Position numbers and translations under genes: made by a program. From CAZJDM01 sp964544765 (GTDB lineage: Bacteria > Bdellovibrionota_B > Oligoflexia > CAYFLR01), in NCBI GenBank assembly GCA_964544765.1, contig CAZJDM010000034.1, positions 1 through 32,830 on the forward strand: a stretch of DNA of 32,830 bases, read 5' to 3'. Below are positions 26,636 to 32,830 of the stretch, one piece after another. The notes under the pieces were generated by a model. It was not told the origin of the DNA. It did no database searches and saw nothing but the letters and a program-made list of their open reading frames with translations. Numbering within the stretch: position 1 is the stretch's first letter; the number at the start of each line of letters is the position of its first letter.

Positions 26636-26938
26636 ATGAAAGAGCAATTACATGCGATAAAAAATCCAGATGCTGATCATTTGGTGGATTTTCTGGTGAG
26701 CTACATGAAAGATACCGGTTTAACCGAAGCATATTTAGGAAATACTGGTTTGACCTTGGATGATTTTTCTCAGATAACCAGTATACCCAAATTTGTTCTT
26801 TTACAGGAAATCTTTCAGAAAAAGTTACCTGCCTATCAAATAAAAGGGCATGATAATGTTATATGGGTCAACTATTTAAAAGGACTCAAATATTATTATA
26901 ATAGATTTCAGCATTCCAAAGATTTAATTGAGCAATAA
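26636..26938 (+). CDS. Small protein of unknown function (100 aa)
   Basis: I do not recognise this protein. It has a very strong ribosome site (AGGAGGA, six to seven bases before the ATG), normal composition and no signal peptide or membrane segment. The predicted fold is mainly helical and includes two similar peptides, DTGLTEAYL and NTGLTLDDF. The stop codon is also the first base group of a terminator-like hairpin, which supports it as a real expressed gene. It sits between aroE and the convergent glycosyltransferase genes. Confidence 0.7.
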   Translation: MKEQLHAIKNPDADHLVDFLVSYMKDTGLTEAYLGNTGLTLDDFSQITSIPKFVLLQEIFQKKLPAYQIKGHDNVIWVNYLKGLKYYYNRFQHSKDLIEQ

Positions 26939-26974
26939 TTAGTTATGTGACTATTTGGCTACATCAACTAATTA
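26936..26974. terminator. Bidirectional hairpin between convergent genes
   Basis: TAATTAGTTATGT (26936-26948) pairs with ACATCAACTAATTA (26961-26974) to give a 13-bp stem with one bulged base and a 12-base loop. It fills the 40-base gap between convergent stops. T-tracts are weak on both sides. Confidence 0.5.
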
Positions 26975-26978
26975 ATCA

Positions 26979-28145
26979 TTACATGTTGGGAGTTAGTACT
27001 CTGGCGCCTACTAATTTTTTTTCGGATGAATATATGTACTCTTTATATAATTCTTGATAAACCCGTATGGTAGATTTTGCAGCCTTTTCCCAACTAAATT
27101 TTTTTATTCGTTGTCTTCCCTTAGCAATTAAATCGTTATGTAATTTTTCATCGGTTAATATTCGATATAAACTTTGATAAATTTCCCTAACGTCAGTGGG
27201 ATTAATTGTTAAGGCAGCATCTCCAACTACCTCTGGTAAAGAGGCCTTGTTGGAAGTAATGACAGGGGTTTCGCAAGCCATGGCTTCTAGGGGAGGAAGT
27301 CCAAACCCTTCGTATAATGAAGGGTAAATACATACGCTGGCATGTGCATAGTAATTAATAAGTGCTTTATCGGAAACATAACCTAAAAAGGAAATGTCAT
27401 TAGTATATTCTTTGATGAAAAACCTTTCTCCTTTAAATACCGGGTTAGGGCAACCTATAATTACTAGCTTGGTCTTTAAATGACGGTGGGTCTTCCGTAG
27501 AAGTTCATAAGCAGTTAGAAGACGACCTATATTTTTTCTGGGTTCTACTGACCCAACATATAAAATATAGTCAGAATAAGGAAAATTAGGATCTAGGAAA
27601 TTTTTATATTTCAAAAAAAGATCATCTACGGCCCAATATATTAGGGAAACCTTGTTGGGAGGGCAATGAAGATATTGAAATATATCATTTTTCGAGTTGT
27701 TGGAATTAGTAATAACCCTTTTAGTAGAACCGGCTATTTGAGGAATTACTGTTTTATACAGAGTTCTAAACGATAGACTGTACCAACCTGGATTAACTAA
27801 AAAACACAGGTCATGAATGTTCACTATCGAAATTCCTCGATAGAATAAAGGACCAATGTTTGCTGGATTATGGAGAATATCAACATTATATTTTTGGGCC
27901 AATTTGGGTAAAGTAATTTGTTCCCAATAATGATTTCGAAAAATACTACCAGGGGAGATAGCCGAAACAACTACTTTAACATTATCGGCTTCCCTTATTA
28001 AATCTTTGGGATAATCTTTTCCGGTGAAAATGATATATTGGTTATTACTATCCATTTTAGTAACACTGTTAATTAAATTAAGAGCTACTCGTTGAACACC
28101 AGTTTTTCTTGCAATTAAAAATCTGCCATTAATACCTATAATCAT
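26979..28145 (-). CDS. Glycosyltransferase family 4 protein (second of pair)
   Basis: The 388-aa protein is a GT-B glycosyltransferase likely transferring a sugar from a nucleotide donor during cell-surface polysaccharide or LPS synthesis. The N-terminal acceptor domain starts IIGINGRFLIARKTGVQRVA. The donor domain shows YVGSVEPRKNIGRLLTAY and the EX7E motif YEGFGLPPLEAMACETPVI. The start ATG at 28145 overlaps the stop of the upstream glycosyltransferase (ATGA), which fixes the start over a longer in-frame option at 28202. It is similar to its neighbour and probably arose by duplication. Sugar specificity cannot be told. Confidence 0.92.
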   Translation of the reverse strand: MIIGINGRFLIARKTGVQRVALNLINSVTKMDSNNQYIIFTGKDYPKDLIREADNVKVVVSAISPGSIFRNHYWEQITLPKLAQKYNVDILHNPANIGPLFYRGISIVNIHDLCFLVNPGWYSLSFRTLYKTVIPQIAGSTKRVITNSNNSKNDIFQYLHCPPNKVSLIYWAVDDLFLKYKNFLDPNFPYSDYILYVGSVEPRKNIGRLLTAYELLRKTHRHLKTKLVIIGCPNPVFKGERFFIKEYTNDISFLGYVSDKALINYYAHASVCIYPSLYEGFGLPPLEAMACETPVITSNKASLPEVVGDAALTINPTDVREIYQSLYRILTDEKLHNDLIAKGRQRIKKFSWEKAAKSTIRVYQELYKEYIYSSEKKLVGARVLTPNM

Positions 28146-29242
28146 GCTGTCTTTACACCATTGTGATACACTTGAAGAGTTGATAGAGCCATTTGTTTCC
28201 AAGAAAATTTCTTAGATCGTTCTATTCCTTTATTGATTAGTTTCTTTCTTAAAGAATGGTTGGTAATCCCTTGCCTAAGGCCTTTAGCCATGTCTTCTAA
28301 GTTAAATGGATCAACAAAAATAGCTGCATCTCCTGCTACTTCAGGTAAACTTGAGGTATTAGATATTACAACAGGAGTGCCACATGCCATTGCTTCCAGA
28401 GGAGGTAACCCAAATCCTTCATAAGTAGATGGATAAACAAAAAGTTTAGCGCTATTTAAAATCATTGGTAAATCAGATTCGGTTATGAATTTTGTAAAAT
28501 ATAAATTATACTGTTTATCATATTTAGCGGCCAATTGAATTACTTTCACATCTACCGGGCAACAAACTACTAATGGAATATCCAATTTAGAAATACAATA
28601 AGCTTCTATTAAGTTGTAGACATTTTTATGAGGTTTGTTGTTTCCTAGATAAAAGATAAATTCATCGGGTAAATCATATTTTTCAAGAGTCAGAGCCTTT
28701 GTCTGAGAATCAAATGAAGGAAAATAATTATCAGCTACACCATTGTAGGTGACCATAATTCTGTCGGTATGAATTTTAAAAGCATTTTCAATAACTTTTT
28801 TTGAAAACTCTGAGACTGTTAGAATTTGAATTGATTTTTCTATGCATCGTCTGACGAAGAATCGATAATATAACTTATGTAAAAGAGTATAATATTGAGG
28901 AAGAACCAAATGATTTAAGTCATGTAGTGTCATTACTAAATGGCAAGGACAAAAAAGAGGTGCTACAAAGGATGGGGAGTGAAACAAATGGGCACCTATT
29001 TGTTTTAAGACTTTTGGTAGTTCAAATTGTTCTCTTAAACTAATAAACTTACTTTTGAGGGTAATAAGTTTAAAAGAAGTAGGAAGAATTGTGTTTGTAA
29101 GAGGTGAGTTGTCAGAAATAAATATATAGTACTCATTTACTTGATCGATTCGAGATAGTTCAAGAATTAAATGGTAAACATAACGTGCAATTCCATGCAT
29201 TTGATTATGTGCGATCATTCTGGCATCAATGGCTATTCTCAT
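28142..29242 (-). CDS. Glycosyltransferase family 4 protein (first of pair)
   Basis: The 366-aa GT-B enzyme begins MRIAIDARMIAHNQMHGIAR, with HDLNHL in the acceptor domain. The donor domain has YLGNNKPHKNVYNLIEAY and the EX7E motif YEGFGLPPLEAMACGTPVV. No signal peptide or membrane helix is seen, so it is cytoplasmic. GAAGG lies about seven bases upstream of the ATG. It is 48 bases downstream of serS and overlaps the second glycosyltransferase by four bases, so the two enzymes are likely made together and act in consecutive steps on a glycan. Confidence 0.93.
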   Translation of the reverse strand: MRIAIDARMIAHNQMHGIARYVYHLILELSRIDQVNEYYIFISDNSPLTNTILPTSFKLITLKSKFISLREQFELPKVLKQIGAHLFHSPSFVAPLFCPCHLVMTLHDLNHLVLPQYYTLLHKLYYRFFVRRCIEKSIQILTVSEFSKKVIENAFKIHTDRIMVTYNGVADNYFPSFDSQTKALTLEKYDLPDEFIFYLGNNKPHKNVYNLIEAYCISKLDIPLVVCCPVDVKVIQLAAKYDKQYNLYFTKFITESDLPMILNSAKLFVYPSTYEGFGLPPLEAMACGTPVVISNTSSLPEVAGDAAIFVDPFNLEDMAKGLRQGITNHSLRKKLINKGIERSKKFSWKQMALSTLQVYHNGVKTA

Positions 29243-29255
29243 AAAAAAGCCTTCT

Positions 29256-29282
29256 AAATTAACTCCCTCAAAAAGTTAATTT
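29256..29282 (-). terminator. AT-only hairpin between serS and the glycosyltransferases
   Basis: AAATTAACT (29256-29264) and AGTTAATTT (29274-29282) form a perfect 9-bp inverted repeat with a 9-base loop. On the minus strand it is followed by AGAAGGCTTTTTT and the next start codon. It could attenuate read-through from serS, but only two of its pairs are G-C and it would be weak. Confidence 0.3.
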
Positions 29283-29290
29283 TGGGGCGT

Positions 29291-30568
29291 TTAAGAGGTT
29301 TTCTGAATTTTGGTTTTTCCTCCCATATAAGGAACCAACACTTCTGGGATCGTAATAGAACCGTCTTCATTTTGATTTAATTCCATTAAGGGGATTAAAA
29401 TGCGAGGTGAAGCGATCGCAGTGTTATTCAGTGTGTGGACAAATTGGGTTTTACCGGTCTCATCTTTATATCTAGTTTTTAATCTTCTAGCTTGAAATTC
29501 ATAGAATGTGGAACATGAATGGGTTTCGGAGTAATTAGTTCGACTGGGCATCCAGGCTTCAATGTCATGTTTTATAACTTGTCCCATACCTAAATCTCCT
29601 GAGCAAACAATCACTACACGATAAGGAATATTTAAGTGTTGCATTATTTCTTTGGCGTTTTCAAGTAGCATTTGATGATGTTTCTCAGATTCTTCAATGC
29701 TATTTTCACAGATTATTACTTGTTCGGCTTTTTGGAATTGATGAACCCGGAACAATCCTTTGGTGTCTTTACCATAGGTTCCTGCTTCCCGACGGTAACA
29801 TTCTGAAATTCCAAGATATTTCTTGGGTAGATCTTGGTGTTTGAGTATTTCGTCGGAGTGGATAGATGTTAATGGTACTTCACTGGTACCAATTAAACTT
29901 AGTTTATCTCTTTCTATTTGATAAGCCTGTTCTTCTCCTCCCGGATAGTATCCGGTACCAATCATTGCGGAATCTTTTGCTAGGGCAGGGCATTTAAAGG
30001 GGATAAAACCTTTTTTGACTAGATGGTCCACTGCAAATCGCATAACTGCCATCTCAAGGAGAACCCCATCTCCTTTAAGGAAATAATTTCTGGTTCCAGC
30101 GACTTTAACTGCTCTCGGTATGTCTATCATGTTTAAGTCTTCTGCAAGTTCGAGATGACTTTTGAAAGGGAAAGAAAACTTAGGTATTTCTCCCCATTTG
30201 TATATTTCAACATTTTCCTTATCATCTTTTCCGGTTGGCACAATATCATTTGGTGGGTTTGGTATATTAAGCAAAATATCATTATAAGCAGATTCAACAT
30301 TATTTAAGATGCTGGATTTTTCCTTCAATCGTTCACCAAGCTCTTTCATTTCTTTAATTCTTTTTTGTTTTTGCTCATGATCTCGTATTGTAGGAATTTC
30401 AGCGGCACCTTGGTTTCTTTTTTGTCTCAGTTTATCAACTTCGTCTATACATCTAAGGCGATCTTGTTCGAGTTGAGAAAAATGGTTCCAATCTATATCG
30501 ATGTGTTTTTTCTTAGCACCTTCTTTTACTTTTTCCAAATTGGCTCGAATAAAACGAATATCTAACAT
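29291..30568 (-). CDS. serS: Seryl-tRNA synthetase
   Basis: SerS charges tRNA-Ser with serine. The 425-aa length is standard. The N-terminal half is the tRNA-binding coiled coil (about 30-105). The class II core shows GTSEVPL, motif 2 YRREAGTYGKDTKGLFRVHQF and motif 3 HTLNNTAIASPRILIPLMELNQ, ending EVLVPYMGGKT. GAGGTG lies upstream of the ATG. It is divergent from a plus-strand gene across a 73-base gap and is followed by two glycosyltransferase genes. Confidence 0.97.
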   Translation of the reverse strand: MLDIRFIRANLEKVKEGAKKKHIDIDWNHFSQLEQDRLRCIDEVDKLRQKRNQGAAEIPTIRDHEQKQKRIKEMKELGERLKEKSSILNNVESAYNDILLNIPNPPNDIVPTGKDDKENVEIYKWGEIPKFSFPFKSHLELAEDLNMIDIPRAVKVAGTRNYFLKGDGVLLEMAVMRFAVDHLVKKGFIPFKCPALAKDSAMIGTGYYPGGEEQAYQIERDKLSLIGTSEVPLTSIHSDEILKHQDLPKKYLGISECYRREAGTYGKDTKGLFRVHQFQKAEQVIICENSIEESEKHHQMLLENAKEIMQHLNIPYRVVIVCSGDLGMGQVIKHDIEAWMPSRTNYSETHSCSTFYEFQARRLKTRYKDETGKTQFVHTLNNTAIASPRILIPLMELNQNEDGSITIPEVLVPYMGGKTKIQKTS

Positions 30569-30641
30569 GAAGACACCTCAAATTTACGGTCGTAGTCACA
30601 CAGTAAAAACCAGAACGAGGTTATGTTTATCATAGGATATC

Positions 30642-31322
30642 TTGAAATTAAAGTCATTAATTGCTATAAATAAAACCCAAATGGAGAATATAACCAAGTC
30701 CTTAATTAATACGCTTCAGTCTCTAGAAAATGAGGGGTACGTATTTGTTCCCGAAAGCTTTAAGAAGCTGACAAATATCATATCGGGGTTCCAAAAAAAA
30801 GAAACTCCTGTTGTTTCCAAAAAAGAATCAATAGTCTGGGGTGCGGGTAGTAAAACAGCAAAGATAATGTTTATAGGGGATTTTCTTAGTGAAGAGGATT
30901 TTCAGTATAAAATCCCTTTTTCGGGAGAGGAAGGAATATTACTACAGAAAATAGTTAGAGCGATGAATCTAACTACTCAAGATATTTACTTGACTACTTT
31001 AATAAAGGATACCACACCTAATCATAATGACAAGGAACCTGTAGAACAGAAATATCTTAAATATTTATCCCAACAGATCGATAAAATTGAACCCCGTATT
31101 TTAATTCTATTGGGAGAATTTACTAAAAAAAACCTAATTGAAAATAAGAATAGCCCTGATTGGCTTAATACAATTTGTAATTATAATAATGCCAATGATA
31201 ATCATAATAACACCAAGAAACTAAGAGTATTTTGCACCTATCATCCGCGTGATTTAATAAAAAATCCTACTTTGAAGCGGTCGACCTGGGAAGTAATGAA
31301 AAAAATAATGAAATTATTGTAG
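30642..31322 (+). CDS. Degenerate family-4 uracil-DNA glycosylase homologue lacking Fe-S cysteines
   Basis: The 226-aa protein aligns by eye with family-4 uracil-DNA glycosylases along its length: WGAGSKTAKIMFIGD, IPFSGEEGILLQKIVRAM, EPRILILLGE, CTYHPRDLIKNP and the KRSTWEVMKK end. The four Cys that normally bind a 4Fe-4S cluster are absent: no N-terminal CxxC, KCRPP reads KDTTP, and the later Cys is Lys or Tyr. The active-site GEAPG reads GDFLS. The H201-P202 motif remains. Start is uncertain: TTG 30642 has AGGA five bases upstream, while ATG 30681 has no ribosome site. The 3' end overlaps the convergent gene by nine bases. Loss of glycosylase activity is inference. Confidence 0.72.
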   Translation: MKLKSLIAINKTQMENITKSLINTLQSLENEGYVFVPESFKKLTNIISGFQKKETPVVSKKESIVWGAGSKTAKIMFIGDFLSEEDFQYKIPFSGEEGILLQKIVRAMNLTTQDIYLTTLIKDTTPNHNDKEPVEQKYLKYLSQQIDKIEPRILILLGEFTKKNLIENKNSPDWLNTICNYNNANDNHNNTKKLRVFCTYHPRDLIKNPTLKRSTWEVMKKIMKLL

Positions 31323-31586
31323 GACCTTTTTAAGGGAGGATGCTTTTTTTCTGAAATCTTCGGCGAATACCTCTTTTTTTTCTTCTTCACTAAGCTCTTC
31401 AGCGATCTCAATGTCTTCTTCTAAGACTATAGCTCTTTCATTTAACACTTTTTTAAGAATATATATTTTCTTTTCCAAGGCTCTATTGGTTTCCATACAC
31501 AATTCAACTTCTTTTCTTAGTCTATGGGTTTCAGCTCCCAATTCAATTATTGTCTGTTCTAATCTTTCAATTCTTAAATCGTCCAC
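31314..31586 (-). CDS. Small coiled-coil protein, unknown function
   Basis: This 90-aa protein is almost wholly alpha-helical and heptad-like (RIERLEQTIIELGAETHRL onward), acidic toward the end, with no signal or membrane segment. It resembles SlyX/ZapB-type short coiled coils in general form only. GTG 31586 is preferred over GTG 31595 because AGGGG then lies eight bases upstream. Its stop overlaps the convergent UDG-like gene by nine bases. The amidase-fold gene lies upstream on the same strand behind a 138-base repeat-rich gap. Confidence 0.6.
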   Translation of the reverse strand: MDDLRIERLEQTIIELGAETHRLRKEVELCMETNRALEKKIYILKKVLNERAIVLEEDIEIAEELSEEEKKEVFAEDFRKKASSLKKVLQ

Positions 31587-31615
31587 GGTTAGCACCCCTG
31601 TAATAACTACTTAAA

Positions 31616-31726
31616 AGTCTTTAGTTTTTAATATTTGACTTTCATTTATAGCTTCGGGTACTACTCAAAAAATCTTTAGTTTTTTCTTTCAACTTGAGAA
31701 AAGTATGAAAAGATAAACTAAAGACT
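31616..31726 (-). promoter_or_regulatory. Three-copy CTTTAGTTT repeat cluster with mutually exclusive hairpins
   Basis: Reading the minus strand, AGTCTTTAGTTT (31726-31715) can pair with AAACTAAAGATT (31682-31671, 12 bp with one G-U) followed by TTTTGAG. It can instead pair with AAACTAAAGACT (31627-31616, perfect 12 bp). The two downstream copies are also direct repeats extending to GTAGT. The first hairpin plus T-run looks like a terminator after the amidase-fold gene; the second would compete with it. Confidence 0.5.
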
Positions 31727-32830
31727 ACCTATCATTTAAGAAAAATCGTGATTGATCTCTGGCAATTAAATTATGGTTTTCGTCATAAGATTTTACCATT
31801 ATCCATCTTACTGGAGTATGACCAACTCCAGTATGCCTAAAGGTTCTATGAAAAGAGCGGTGGGTTTCTTCTAGGGTTTCAAGAGTGACAAAACGATACC
31901 AATTGCCTGATATTGAGGTAATATAATCAAAATAAATATCAATATAATAGGTTTCTTTACTAAAAGACAATTTGATATCAAAGGAATTACCGATTGATTG
32001 ATTAAGTAGAGGAGAATCAATGGTTAAAGTACCTGGTAAATCTCCATTTTTATTATTAATAAGTGCGAGTAAATATTCCCAATCCATAAAACCACCTAAC
32101 CCTTGGATAGTACTATCATCGGGAATCAAATCAGCATAGCTAATAATAGATGATCTGTTACTGTAATCGCTATCAATTGGGATACGAAAACGTTCTATTA
32201 GATAAGAAACTAGTTCAGCCGCAGCAAGGTAACTTTCCTTAGTGAGCCAATCAGGATTTTCAGATACTGGAGTGCCATCTTGGTATGTTCCAGTCTTCCC
32301 GGCAAAAAAGATACTTATGGTTGAGGCGGAAAGCACTGTATCTCGAATGTCTTGAGCTACAGATTTTAATCTTACCATTTGAATGATTGAACCATCAGGT
32401 CCTATTATAAAATGTCCACTCATCCTAGAAATGTCATTTCTAAACCAGGACATACATTCGGTTAAATTTGATTCGCAGGAGTGTAGAACTATGTGTTTTA
32501 TATCACCGACATTACGACCAGCTTGAACAGGGATGATGTTTTTTTCGTTAGCATTAATAAAAACACATGGAATTCTAGTGGCTTCACATTGACCCATTAA
32601 ATGTCCAACACTCTCGCTTCCAAATTCATAATTTACTTTACCTTCAATTTTTACCGGATTTAAAGAAATCTTTTGGCCTGAGAGAGTCACAACATCAAAT
32701 CCTTTGGTTAATATATCTATAATAGCTTTAGTAAAAAAAGGCCTCATTTTCTCATCTGGGTGGGCAATGGTAGCGGCTACTCTGACCCAATCTTGAATAT
32801 TTTGTGGATCTGTACGTTTTGACTCCTCTT
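31725..32830 (-). CDS. Amidase_2/PGRP-fold protein with lost zinc ligands; 5' end beyond the window
   Basis: The frame stays open without any start codon from the ATG at 32747 to the window edge (27 further codons, reading SKRTDPQNIQDWVRVAATIA and on), so the gene probably starts outside. From the 32747 Met, residues about 80-225 resemble N-acetylmuramoyl-L-alanine amidase type 2 (IKHIVLHSCE, SGHFIIGPDGSIIQMV). The first zinc His (H89) is present. Where AmpD-type enzymes have GHSDI...KTDPG, this protein reads ISYADLIPDDSTIQGLGG, lacking the His and the Asp/Cys ligand. The SIGIE motif reads TISIFF. A beta-rich C-terminal domain of about 105 residues follows. It probably binds rather than cuts peptidoglycan. 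No signal peptide is visible, but the N-terminus is missing. Confidence 0.7.
   Translation of the reverse strand, partial: EESKRTDPQNIQDWVRVAATIAHPDEKMRPFFTKAIIDILTKGFDVVTLSGQKISLNPVKIEGKVNYEFGSESVGHLMGQCEATRIPCVFINANEKNIIPVQAGRNVGDIKHIVLHSCESNLTECMSWFRNDISRMSGHFIIGPDGSIIQMVRLKSVAQDIRDTVLSASTISIFFAGKTGTYQDGTPVSENPDWLTKESYLAAAELVSYLIERFRIPIDSDYSNRSSIISYADLIPDDSTIQGLGGFMDWEYLLALINNKNGDLPGTLTIDSPLLNQSIGNSFDIKLSFSKETYYIDIYFDYITSISGNWYRFVTLETLEETHRSFHRTFRHTGVGHTPVRWIMVKSYDENHNLIARDQSRFFLNDR

Noticed and set aside
30569..30641. T-box or other leader for serS
   Set aside because: The gap is only 73 bases and shared with a divergent gene, too short for a T-box, and no motif is visible.

Overview
The window is an AT-rich chromosomal segment from a Gram-negative (diderm) bacterium. 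Evidence for an outer membrane is an N-terminally exported protein with a C-terminal beta-barrel signal (213-1448), a LolB-like lipoprotein (19089-19961) and six predicted lipoproteins in a row. The housekeeping genes (secA, rpsB-tsf-pyrH-frr, ribF, aroE, serS) and a TPR lipoprotein directly followed by a LolB-like gene recall deltaproteobacteria-like or SAR324-like lineages. That placement is inference and was not tested.

Layout. Positions 213-10346 are plus-strand: a beta-barrel protein, an NFACT (RqcH/Rqc2-type) protein, a membrane-anchored M23 endopeptidase, secA, then the translation operon rpsB-tsf-pyrH-frr. Its likely 5' leader holds a 140-nt imperfect palindrome. Positions 10401-25479 are entirely minus-strand. 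In transcription order they are ribF, a Tyr/Gly/Ser-rich lipoprotein, an unknown lipoprotein, a TPR lipoprotein, a LolB-like lipoprotein, two oligopeptide-type ABC ATPases, and two tandem paralogous metzincin lipoproteins. Positions 25618-26938 carry aroE and a 100-residue orphan on plus. Then come serS and two overlapping GT4 glycosyltransferases on minus, a degenerate family-4 uracil-DNA-glycosylase homologue on plus, a small coiled-coil gene on minus, and an amidase-fold protein with lost zinc ligands. The last gene runs off the right edge.

How it fits together. The plus-strand half is protein synthesis, secretion and envelope maintenance. The minus-strand half is mainly a surface-lipoprotein locus, ending in two large secreted proteases with Calx-beta, Ig-like, lamin-tail and thrombospondin-3-type modules. 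The most interesting items are the protease pair, the structured element before rpsB, the permease-less ABC ATPase pair coupled to a LolB-like gene, and two enzyme-fold proteins that have lost key residues. No tRNA, rRNA, CRISPR array, transposase or phage gene was found.
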